Under the pieces are notes generated by a model. It was not told the DNA's origin, did not search any database, and saw only the letters and a program-made list of their open reading frames with translations. DNA of 37,402 bases from Curtanaerobium respiraculi. Lineage in GTDB: Bacteria; Actinomycetota; Coriobacteriia; Coriobacteriales; Eggerthellaceae. This document shows positions 31,470-37,402 of this stretch, piece after piece. Made by a program: the position numbers and the translations under genes. The stretch spans positions 1-37,402 of the forward strand of contig NZ_JANIPD030000007.1 in the NCBI RefSeq assembly GCF_024609215.1. The letters are read 5' to 3'. Positions within the stretch are counted from its first letter, which is position 1. The number at the start of each line of letters is the position of its first letter.

Positions 31470-32966
31470 TCAAAACTCCTTTACATGTTGTGGCACATGC
31501 CTTGAGAACAACGCTGCGACTGCCTCTTGTCCCGTTTGGACATTCAAGTCTGCCTGCAGCCCGCCACCGGCAAGGCGGATAGCCCGCGTACAGCAGCGCG
31601 CCACGAGCTCGTGGTCATGTGTGATGACGAAAACGATCCGACCATCGCCTGCGAGCATACGGATGAGCTCTGCCACGTGCTTGAGATTCAGCCCATCAAG
31701 CCCACTCGTAGGCTCGTCGAAGACAATGATTTCGGAGTGCTTCATGAGGGCAGCGCCAATCGTCACCCGCTGCTTCTGCCCGCCGGAAAGCGATGCCGGA
31801 TGGCGGGACTCAAGTCCGGAAAGCCCCAGGCGCTCGCACACTTCTGCGGCACGTGTTTTGGCGTCAGCTTCGTCTTCTGTCCCGAGCAGGAGCTCGGCTT
31901 CCACGCTTTCGCCAAACAGCTGGTAATCGGCATCCTGCATGACGAAGTACGACGCCTTTCTGAGCATCCGGGCGGTCATGCGCTTCCCGTTGAAGCGGAT
32001 TGCGCCTTTAGTGGGCTGCCGAAGGCCGCAGAGTATGCTCGCGAGCGTGGTCTTCCCCACGCCGTTTGCTCCGACAAGCGCTATCACCTCGCCGCCATGC
32101 GCCTGCAAGCTCACATCCCTTAAGACTTCGTGCCCGCGCTTGTAGGCGAAGGACAGCCCAGACACGTCGAGATTGGGGAGTTCTTCAGTGGGCTTCGCCG
32201 ACGCTCGAATGCTCTCGATGGCATGTTCAGGCGACGTCTGCCTCAGGGAGTACCGCTCGCGCTCGGCGGCACCGAGCGCGAGGAACTCGCCCCGTGTCAG
32301 TTCCGCTACATTCTTCCCACCTGACATGACGACGGCACGATCTATGACGCCGGCAAGGTACTCGAGCCGGTGCTCGACGATGACGATCGTGCGTCCTTCA
32401 CGTTTGAGCTTTGCGAGCACTTGAGCCAACTGCCCGGTCGCCGCAGGGTCGAGGTTCGCCGAAGGCTCGTCGAGCACGAGGATGGGCGGGGAATAGGCAT
32501 GCACGGACCCGATGGCGATGCGCTGCTTCTCGCCGCTCGACAATCTGAAGATGCTGCGTTCGAGGAGCCCGGACACGTCGAGTGCGCAGGAGGACAGGGC
32601 AATGCGATCAAGCATCTCATCTCGGGGCATCCCCATGTTCTCGCAGGTGAACGCCATCTCTGACGTCGTGTCGGTGGTGAAGAACTGCGAACGGGGGTCT
32701 TGGAACACGTTGCCCACGGTTGCAACGAGCTCTTCGACGCCCATGTCGGGCACGCTTTTGCCGCCGAGCTCAACAATCCCCGTCATCTCGCCTTCGAGGA
32801 AACGGGGAATCAAACCGCCGATAAGGCGTGCAACCGTTGTTTTGCCGCTCCCGGAAGGACCGCATACCAAGACGCACTCTCCCTCGGAAACCCGAAGGCA
32901 AAACGAGGATATGCTGGGCACATCGGCTCCTGCATAGCGAAACGTAGCGTTTTCAATCGAAATCAT
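31470..32966 (-). CDS. Double-ATPase energy-coupling factor protein (EcfA1-EcfA2 fusion)
   Basis: ATG 32966 overlaps the EcfT stop as ATGA; 498 aa. Two ABC ATPase domains lie in one chain. Domain 1 has Walker A in LVCGPSGSGKTTVARLIGGL, signature LSSGEKQRIAIGS, and LVLDEPSANLD. Domain 2 has Walker A in IALVGANGVGKTTLASILCG, signature SLSGGQKQRVTIGA, and IVFDEPTSGLDG. Both sets are intact. ECF transporters use such an ATPase pair with EcfT to drive a substrate-binding membrane protein; here all parts are encoded together (dedicated, group I-type ECF). The end of the gene overlaps the region of the next start, so translation is coupled. Confidence 0.92.
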   Translation of the reverse strand: MISIENATFRYAGADVPSISSFCLRVSEGECVLVCGPSGSGKTTVARLIGGLIPRFLEGEMTGIVELGGKSVPDMGVEELVATVGNVFQDPRSQFFTTDTTSEMAFTCENMGMPRDEMLDRIALSSCALDVSGLLERSIFRLSSGEKQRIAIGSVHAYSPPILVLDEPSANLDPAATGQLAQVLAKLKREGRTIVIVEHRLEYLAGVIDRAVVMSGGKNVAELTRGEFLALGAAERERYSLRQTSPEHAIESIRASAKPTEELPNLDVSGLSFAYKRGHEVLRDVSLQAHGGEVIALVGANGVGKTTLASILCGLRQPTKGAIRFNGKRMTARMLRKASYFVMQDADYQLFGESVEAELLLGTEDEADAKTRAAEVCERLGLSGLESRHPASLSGGQKQRVTIGAALMKHSEIIVFDEPTSGLDGLNLKHVAELIRMLAGDGRIVFVITHDHELVARCCTRAIRLAGGGLQADLNVQTGQEAVAALFSRHVPQHVKEF

Positions 32967-33754
32967 GCGATCACCTGCCAAATCACGATCTCACCGAGCG
33001 ATGTCGTGTTGACGAAGGCGACGAACGCCGCAAAGGCGGCAAGCGCAAAGAAGGCGGCGACGTCCTTCCAGCGCATTCGCACATCACGCACGCACGTGCG
33101 CCTTCGCTCGCTTTCGATGCCTCGGCTAACGGCAGAAAGAGAGAGTTCGTCTGCAACCTTGAGACAGCGCATTAGGAGCGGCACCATGAGGTGTTCGAGC
33201 GCGGCGAGCGGCCTTCGCAGGGCGCCTATGCCCGTGAGCTCGGACCCGCGCATCCTGAGCGCATCGCGTATGTTCGACGTCTCCTTGCCGATGGTGGGGA
33301 GGTAGCGCAGGGCTACTGCGAGGGGGATCGTCACTTCTTTGGGGAGGTGCGCACGCTCCAGCGCGCATATCAACTCGCCCGTGCGCGTGCCCTGAACGAA
33401 CCATGCAACCAACAGGAACACGGGGATGAACTTCACGAGCGTGAAGCCGACAACTAGCAGAATTGTCGAGAGAAGCGGTAGCCGATAGATGGCGGAAAGC
33501 GCCAGCAGGAGATTCATGCCCGCGTAGATGGCGAGCGCTGTGCCGGCTGCTCGGGCGCTGCCGCCCGCTGCGGCGAGCATGAATGCCTCAGCAGCAATGA
33601 TGAGTACGATGACCTCGCTTTTTGCTATGAGGCACAGCGTGCTCGTGACAATCACGATAGCGAGCTTCGTACGCGGGTCGAGACCTCTCACGCCGCTCGG
33701 GATGGTGGATATCAGCCGCCGCGCCTCGTCTGTGCTCTCTGCGTTTTCCGCCAT
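32963..33754 (-). CDS. EcfT transmembrane coupling protein
   Basis: ATG 33754; 263 aa. Hydrophobic segments (LAIVIVTSTLCLIAKSEVIV, STILLVVGFTLVKFIPVFLL, DVAAFFALAAFAAFVAFVNT) surround the cytoplasmic coupling region. That region carries the two Ala-Arg-Gly-type signatures, ALRMRGSELTGIG and SAVSRGIESERRR, which contact the ATPase grooves. It links ATP hydrolysis to toppling of the S component. Gene order S-T-AA is that of dedicated ECF transporters. The start has no strong Shine-Dalgarno site. Confidence 0.88.
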   Translation of the reverse strand: MAENAESTDEARRLISTIPSGVRGLDPRTKLAIVIVTSTLCLIAKSEVIVLIIAAEAFMLAAAGGSARAAGTALAIYAGMNLLLALSAIYRLPLLSTILLVVGFTLVKFIPVFLLVAWFVQGTRTGELICALERAHLPKEVTIPLAVALRYLPTIGKETSNIRDALRMRGSELTGIGALRRPLAALEHLMVPLLMRCLKVADELSLSAVSRGIESERRRTCVRDVRMRWKDVAAFFALAAFAAFVAFVNTTSLGEIVIWQVIA

Positions 33755-33780
33755 GCTGCATGCGCTCGCTTCTTTAGGCG

Positions 33781-34392
33781 CTACTCTTCGACGAGGCCCG
33801 CACGTACAAAGTGCTTGCGCATCACCTTGCGGCCGATGAGGCCGCCGGTGAGGGCGAGCGCTACGCCGACGACTACCATCACGAGAAGCATCGGGTCAGA
33901 AATGAAAGAGTTGAGGGTGGCGCTGTACTCAGCGGGAATGCCGTTGCGCTGCATCGTCGCATTAAACGCATCGCGCAGCAGGACGATGGCACCGCTGTAG
34001 CCGAACGAGAGACCGGCAACGCTCACCGCGTAGCTCGCGAGCATGCGCTTCGGACTGCGGGGATTGCCCCACATGACAACGTCCGCGACGACGCAGGATA
34101 CGAAGAAGCACAGTACGGTGAACCAGAATGTGCCCATTACCAGGAAAATTAGGCTGTAGACCACGCCCGAAATCGTGAATACCCCGCGCTTGGGAACTTT
34201 GGCGAGCATCAGCATGTAGATGATGCCATTGGGAATTGCTGCCAGCACTGGGTAGAAGGGGTTCGTGATGGGGGAAAGCCCGCAGACGATTCCTATCACC
34301 ATGCAGACGACCGCCGCTGCAGCACCGAGAATACCGACAAGGACGAGATCTTTAACCGACAGTCTGTCGACAGCCCTTTCAACATGGCTCAT
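33781..34392 (-). CDS. MptD-family ECF substrate-specific (S) component
   Basis: ATG 34392, 6 nt after AAGGAGG; 203 aa. Six hydrophobic segments (LVLVGILGAAAAVVCMVIGI, GVVYSLIFLVMGTFWFTVLC, DPMLLVMVVVGVALALTGGL) and a short N-terminal soluble part (SHVERAVDRLSVKDL) match the MptD/YhcC-like putative S components found upstream of EcfT-EcfA genes. It would bind the transported molecule at the cell surface. The substrate cannot be read from sequence; relatives are linked to vitamins, metals and metal chelates. First gene of the five-gene operon, preceded by a likely promoter at 34417-34445 and the AraC gene. Confidence 0.82.
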   Translation of the reverse strand: MSHVERAVDRLSVKDLVLVGILGAAAAVVCMVIGIVCGLSPITNPFYPVLAAIPNGIIYMLMLAKVPKRGVFTISGVVYSLIFLVMGTFWFTVLCFFVSCVVADVVMWGNPRSPKRMLASYAVSVAGLSFGYSGAIVLLRDAFNATMQRNGIPAEYSATLNSFISDPMLLVMVVVGVALALTGGLIGRKVMRKHFVRAGLVEE

Positions 34393-34416
34393 AGAGGCCT
34401 CCTTGGTTCGCTTGAA

Positions 34417-34445
34417 CTATTCGGTCTCTATTTGACTGTTTTCAA
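34417..34445 (-). promoter_or_regulatory. Probable promoter of the ECF-ABC operon
   Basis: On the - strand, -35 TTGAAA (34445-34440), 17-bp spacer, -10 GAATAG (34422-34417). A palindrome CCGAATTCGG lies just upstream (34481-34490) and could be part of a binding site for the AraC protein encoded next door. Confidence 0.4.
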
Positions 34446-34512
34446 TGGGTTGCATCAGCCGAAAACGATTCAAAATTAGCCCGAATTCGGTATTTCATCG
34501 GGGCGACTTCGG

Positions 34513-35466
34513 TTAAATGGCGCTTGGAGAAACGCCGTAGCGCTCTTTGAAGGCCTGTGAGAAATGGCTTGGATTCGCATAGCCTACAGTCGCTGCTGCC
34601 TGCGCCACGCTCATTCCCTGTGCCTCGATGAGCGCACGAGCCCATTCAAGCCGGCACGAAATCACATATGTATGGATGGTGATGCCGTAGGCCCGCTTGA
34701 AGGCACGCGAAAGCTTCGACTCACTCAAGCATGCCATTCGGGCGAGCTCGGGGTATGTTGGCGGGTCGATAAGCCTGGAATCGAGAATATGCTTTGCCTG
34801 CTCCACGGCTTCGTAATCCGACTTGGAGATGCCATTGCTTTTCCGATGGGCGTTGATATCGAGCATGGCGACAATCGAGGCGAGCAATTCGAGGATTTTT
34901 CCCTCTGCGTACAGTTTGCCAGCGCAGCCAATGAAGACGTTGTGCTGTAAAGAGGCCAAGGATGATCTCATGGCAGGGGTCATGGGCGCCTCGAACCCGT
35001 CCGCGCCCTCTAGAATGGTTCCGATGTCGCCATCCGCATCGCTCCGGCCCATCCCGCCCAAGGGAATGCAAAGGCTGACGAAGTCGTATTCTAGGTTTTG
35101 AAGATAGCAGATGCTGTGGGACCCCCTGCTTCCAGACTGTATGAAGAGCGAGTCGGTATCAACCGACTTGGCAACCCGGCGGGCGGCGGGACAACCGGGA
35201 ATCCATTCGACTCCTGCCCCGATGCAGAATCCCACATTGACCGATCGAGACGGCCCCTCGCCAGAGAAGCTCATGTTTCTTGAGAATAGCATGCGATGCT
35301 CGCACGCAGCGATGGAACCCGAGGTTCCAAGCGAACAGATGCGGCCAGCGCCTACATCTTGCGGAATAGGGAAGTTGATCCAGCTGCCTGAAACCGCATC
35401 TCGATGGGCCGCGTATATCGTGTCACGGCTCTCAGAAAGCCGCGATGTTGTTTGCCCTTTGTTCAC
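34513..35466 (-). CDS. AraC-family transcription regulator
   Basis: GTG 35466 is the most upstream start; 317 aa. The C-terminal 100 residues hold the two AraC helix-turn-helices: PTYPELARMACLSESKLSRA, FKRAYGITIHTYVISCRLEW, then GMSVAQAAATVGYANPSHFS, QAFKERYGVSPSAI. The N-terminal 200 residues are a probable ligand-sensing domain without a clear family. It lies 120 bp upstream of the ECF-ABC operon on the same strand, so it probably activates that operon in response to the transported substrate, as YbtA does for ybtPQ. A -10-like TACAAT on the - strand (35527-35522) could serve its own promoter. A small AGTTAG/CTAACT hairpin (35496-35513) lies in its leader. Confidence 0.87.
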   Translation of the reverse strand: MNKGQTTSRLSESRDTIYAAHRDAVSGSWINFPIPQDVGAGRICSLGTSGSIAACEHRMLFSRNMSFSGEGPSRSVNVGFCIGAGVEWIPGCPAARRVAKSVDTDSLFIQSGSRGSHSICYLQNLEYDFVSLCIPLGGMGRSDADGDIGTILEGADGFEAPMTPAMRSSLASLQHNVFIGCAGKLYAEGKILELLASIVAMLDINAHRKSNGISKSDYEAVEQAKHILDSRLIDPPTYPELARMACLSESKLSRAFKRAYGITIHTYVISCRLEWARALIEAQGMSVAQAAATVGYANPSHFSQAFKERYGVSPSAI

Positions 35467-36113
35467 GTGCTTCGAACCATACCTTCGCTCGCTAAAGTTA
35501 GAACTACCTAACTATTTTTTCATTGTATCGCAGTATCCTCATTACCCTGGCTCTCGCTTTCGGTCAGTCCGATTCGAAAACACGAGAGAATCCTTACCGC
35601 ATCGCTCCATCACCCTTCGCACTTCTGGTGCTCATCGGCCGCAACGTCAACTCATCCGGACCGTAAAAAGCGGGCGGGAACAATCCGTGGCCTATTCGGA
35701 GACACGGGTGTTGGTTCATCCTGATCTATCAGAGAATGGAGCGTGGCCTGCTGAAAATCGAATTTCGGCTACACTGACTTGCCGAATACAGAGCATTATC
35801 AAATCTCTGGCAACCACCCAAAAAAACGGGAACAGTTAAGCCGAAAATAACCCCTTTGGCGATGTCTATCAGGGGAAATCCGGTCCTCGCACCAAGATTT
35901 CGAGAACGCCTGCACCAACGCCACGATGAGGTCGCAGAAACAGCAGGGAGCAAGGAGGATCAGGACCTGGACAACAGAGGCGTTCCAAATCGCAAGTTCT
36001 AGGAAGTTCATGCGCAGGACCGGGGCGTGCAAAGACTACGACAAGATCGCGCGAATGATGGCTTGCGGGTTTTGCTTGATTCGGACGAAAACGAGGATTG
36101 CCAAGCCACCGGC
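35467..36113. other. Gene-poor, less GC-rich stretch
   Basis: No convincing gene. A - strand ORF ending at 35799 has a hydrophobic start (LELAIWNASVVQVLILLAPC) but no ribosome-binding site. TTGATTCGGACGA occurs at 36076-36088 and again at 36219-36231. The stretch probably lies outside the cargo operon and may be decayed mobile-element sequence. Confidence 0.4.
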
Positions 36114-36169
36114 GATTACTCCCGATGGGAAAACAGGGAGTAATCAAGCCCGAGAAGCACGTTTTCCCA
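36114..36169 (+). ncRNA. Candidate structured RNA with H-type pseudoknot
   Basis: Stem 1: GATTACTCCC (36114-36123) pairs perfectly with GGGAGTAATC (36136-36145). Its 12-nt loop contains TGGGAAAAC (36126-36134), which pairs perfectly with GTTTTCCCA (36161-36169) downstream. Loop-to-downstream pairing of a hairpin is the definition of an H-type pseudoknot. A further perfect 11-bp hairpin follows at 36195-36217. No coding function is apparent. A DNA-level role (recombination or replication site) is the alternative. Confidence 0.4.
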
Positions 36170-36194
36170 GCAAAGGTGCAATTATTCTTCTCCG

Positions 36195-36217
36195 CCCGAA
36201 TCAACGGTTGATTCGGG
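36195..36217. repeat. Perfect 11-bp palindrome
   Basis: CCCGAATCAAC (36195-36205), one base, GTTGATTCGGG (36207-36217). A further TTGATTCGG follows directly (36219-36227), giving a tandem half-site. Could be a protein-binding site or the last hairpin of the structured element at 36114-36169. Confidence 0.5.
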
Positions 36218-36316
36218 ATTGATTCGGACGAGGCAGCACGGGGCGAACGAAGTGACACGAGATGGAATCAGGTAAGACCATGCGGACAACTGCAACGATT
36301 GAGTGGGAATAAATAC

Positions 36317-36334
36317 CGATACAAACTCGTATCG
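36317..36334. promoter_or_regulatory. XRE operator copy 1
   Basis: CGATAC-AAACTC-GTATCG, extended to an 8-bp palindrome (ACCGATAC/GTATCGGT). It stands just before an intrinsic terminator (36351-36380). One of five sites with the pattern CGATAY-N6-GTATCG around the XRE gene. Confidence 0.6.
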
Positions 36335-36350
36335 GTTCGTGACAAAGCGA

Positions 36351-36386
36351 CGCCCCCTGAAAACACCAGTTCAGGGGGCGTTTTCT
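36351..36386 (+). terminator. Intrinsic terminator
   Basis: CGCCCCCTGAA (36351-36361) and TTCAGGGGGCG (36370-36380), perfect 11-bp stem, followed by TTTTCTT on the + strand. It implies a short + strand transcript from upstream, perhaps including the structured element at 36114-36217. Confidence 0.75.
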
Positions 36387-36541
36387 TATGTCTTTAGCAC
36401 GGATTAAACAAATCGTATTACGCCTTTTCTGGCGACAATATGACAGTTGATTCCACGACAATCGTAATAGGTTTTGAGGTGAAACAAGTCTTTTAACTGG
36501 GAAAACGCGTTGCCTGCAATCATTCCCCATGAATAATGAAT

Positions 36542-36559
36542 CGATATAAATTCGTATCG
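36542..36559. promoter_or_regulatory. XRE operator copy 2
   Basis: CGATAT-AAATTC-GTATCG, same spacing as the other four copies; one arm base differs from the perfect palindrome. Confidence 0.55.
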
Positions 36560-36610
36560 CTATCTGCGGTTACCCCAAACAGACCACCAAACCATGCACT
36601 ACTAATGGAA

Positions 36611-36628
36611 CGATACGTTTTCGTATCG
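36611..36628. promoter_or_regulatory. XRE operator copy 3
   Basis: CGATAC-GTTTTC-GTATCG, a perfect 6-bp palindrome, 69 bp from copy 2. The 36390-36680 stretch has no convincing gene. Confidence 0.55.
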
Positions 36629-36681
36629 GTACTATCATTTACCGGCAAATCATCTTCTGTCGCAGTTTTGTCACACTGAAA

Positions 36682-36702
36682 AAGCCCTGCTGAGCAGGGC
36701 TT
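36682..36702 (-). terminator. Terminator of the XRE gene
   Basis: AAGCCCTGCT (36682-36691) and AGCAGGGCTT (36693-36702), read leftward, are followed by a T-run (CTTTTTCAG). It sits 24 bp after the XRE stop codon. Confidence 0.75.
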
Positions 36703-36726
36703 CGCTAATTTAAAGCGCATCAATCG

Positions 36727-37158
36727 CTACACTTTGAAGGAATCTTTCCAGGCGAAGTACTCGCTCTCCGTGATCTCTTCATCTTCGTGGTCCCTGCGGC
36801 TTCTGTACCAAGCGCGAAGCGCTTTTGAAAGCAATTCCTGATCTGGGGCATCAGAGCCATCGGGCATGGCAACGACGACCATGCCATCGAGTTTGATGGG
36901 TTTGATGCCGAACCTCTCCTCGATATCGAAAAGCGCCTGCATCGCCTCATCAACAGTGCCAGCACAGTCGGAAACCAACGCCTCCCTGCTGACCCCGAGC
37001 TCAGCAGACAATGCATCTACAGTCGGGTCCTTGGGATAGCGCTCCCCGGCTTCATACTTCCTCAGGGTAATCTCGGAAACGCCTATGATCTCGGCAAGCT
37101 CCGCCTGCGACAGCCCCTTCGCCGCCCTCATCCTCTTGAGATTCTGCGCGAAACCCAC
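36727..37158 (-). CDS. XRE-family repressor
   Basis: GTG 37158, 6 nt after AAGGAGG; 143 aa. The N-terminal HTH_3 domain is complete: FAQNLKRMRAAKGLSQAELA, EIIGVSEITLRKYEAGERYP, KDPTVDALSAELGVSREAL. The C-terminal 75 residues (CAGTVDEAMQALFDIEERFG, IKPIKLDGMVVVAMPDG) form a small domain of unknown function, perhaps for dimerisation or sensing. Five copies of CGATAC-N6-GTATCG flank the gene, two of them in the divergent promoter region (37213-37269), so it probably represses itself and the rightward transcript. A terminator follows the gene. Confidence 0.88.
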   Translation of the reverse strand: MGFAQNLKRMRAAKGLSQAELAEIIGVSEITLRKYEAGERYPKDPTVDALSAELGVSREALVSDCAGTVDEAMQALFDIEERFGIKPIKLDGMVVVAMPDGSDAPDQELLSKALRAWYRSRRDHEDEEITESEYFAWKDSFKV

Positions 37159-37208
37159 CCGAGCCTCCTTGGAACTGTAATACCGAATATGGATTCGAGG
37201 GAGAATCC

Positions 37209-37237
37209 TTGTCGATACAAAATTGTATCGCTAATCT
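37209..37237 (+). promoter_or_regulatory. Rightward promoter overlapped by XRE operator
   Basis: -35 TTGTCG (37209-37214), 17-bp spacer, -10 TAATCT (37232-37237). The spacer is almost filled by operator copy 4 (37213-37230), a layout expected of direct repression. Confidence 0.45.
37213..37230. promoter_or_regulatory. XRE operator copy 4
   Basis: CGATAC-AAAATT-GTATCG, 55 bp upstream of the XRE start codon. Palindrome CTGTATACAG (37244-37253) lies between copies 4 and 5. Confidence 0.65.
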
Positions 37238-37251
37238 AATCTCCTGTATAC

Positions 37252-37269
37252 AGATACAGAATTGTATCG
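37252..37269. promoter_or_regulatory. XRE operator copy 5
   Basis: AGATAC-AGAATT-GTATCG, 39 bp from copy 4. It lies between the rightward promoter and the leader ORF. Confidence 0.6.
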
Positions 37270-37292
37270 GTAACTGAAAGGAGACCAGCTAT

Positions 37293-37313
37293 ATGAAGTC
37301 AAGACCTGATTAG
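37293..37313 (+). CDS. Six-codon leader peptide ORF (MKSRPD)
   Basis: ATG 37293 lies 9 nt after a strong ribosome-binding site (GAAAGGAG, 37276-37283) and is followed by only five more codons and TAG. A strong ribosome-binding site before a minimal ORF, followed by a terminator-like hairpin, is typical of attenuation leaders. The regulated gene would lie beyond the right edge. Confidence 0.45.
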   Translation: MKSRPD

Positions 37314-37343
37314 AGATTTTTCAAAGTCTCTAGTTTTGTTTGG
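37311..37343 (+). terminator. Attenuator-like hairpin after the leader ORF
   Basis: TAGAGA (37311-37316) pairs with TCTCTA (37327-37332), with inner TTT/AAA pairs, and is followed by GTTTTGTTTGG. The leader stop codon is the first triplet of the stem, so a ribosome held there would prevent hairpin formation. Confidence 0.45.
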
Positions 37344-37402
37344 ATTTGCACTTTGACAGTCGAATATCGAATGCTTCTGGGCGCAATGAACCGCATCGCG
37401 GA

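Noticed and set aside
35799-36032. - strand ORF with one membrane-like helix
   Set aside because: No ribosome-binding site, basic unstructured tail running through a homopolymer; probably chance.
36520-36723. - strand ORF of 67 aa downstream of the XRE gene
   Set aside because: It covers the XRE terminator and two operator sites, which argues for non-coding DNA.

Overview
The window is GC-rich, with strong Shine-Dalgarno sites and several GTG/TTG starts. It reads as most of an integrative conjugative element (ICE) from a gut actinobacterium, probably class Coriobacteriia (Eggerthella/Gordonibacter/Collinsella relatives). That placement is an inference from base composition, the actinobacterial/Gram-positive type IV secretion gene set and the VaFE-repeat surface protein with a YPKTG sorting signal. 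No rRNA or tRNA gene, CRISPR array or IS transposase is visible. No integrase is recognised, so at least one end of the element lies outside the window.

Left arm (1-7.3 kb, + strand): a frameshifted YraN-like nuclease-fold gene, a small excisionase-type HTH protein, parA and parB partition genes, a 260-bp intergenic region full of inverted repeats (candidate oriT), a MobC-like accessory protein, a MOB relaxase, a protein of unknown function, and an AbiEi/AbiEii type IV toxin-antitoxin pair with a near-leaderless promoter. A TfoX-N-domain protein follows on the opposite strand.

Transfer region (7.9-23.7 kb, - strand, transcribed right to left): an unknown protein, a PcfB-like DUF3801 protein, the VirD4 coupling ATPase, VirB2-like pilin, PrgI (VirB3-like), the VirB4 ATPase, a bifunctional lysozyme/NlpC-P60 wall hydrolase, a membrane-anchored protein, a VirB6/TrbL-like channel protein, a small unknown protein, a giant thioester/Cna-B/VaFE surface adhesin (one frameshift after the signal peptide), and a class B sortase that probably anchors it.

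Replication/regulation region (23.9-27.4 kb): a DUF3800 gene (+) behind a terminator/antiterminator leader, then on the - strand three excisionase-like HTH proteins, a replication-initiator-like protein with 33-bp iteron-like repeats inside its gene, and a DnaC/IstB helicase loader. A 36-bp imperfect direct repeat brackets the DUF3800-replication segment.

Cargo (28.0-35.5 kb, - strand): an AraC regulator and a five-gene transport operon: an MptD-type ECF substrate-binding protein, EcfT, a double-ATPase EcfA, and a pair of ABC half-transporters of the YbtPQ/IrtAB type. The likely role is uptake of a micronutrient such as a metal chelate. Right edge (35.5-37.4 kb): AT-richer sequence with a candidate pseudoknot RNA and an XRE repressor. 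Five copies of the operator CGATAC-N6-GTATCG surround the repressor, and a divergent six-codon leader ORF with an attenuator-like hairpin points out of the window.

The most notable pattern is a repeated 5' leader, found five times: a GC hairpin with CTTCCAC in its loop, followed by GATGCRAAGGAG as ribosome-binding site. It lies before parA, mobC, virB2 and the 161-aa transfer gene, with one orphan copy after virD4. It looks like a cis-regulatory RNA shared by several operons of the element. Three genes (yraN-like, parA, adhesin) each carry a single-base frameshift in a GC-rich run. These may be assembly errors or real mutations.
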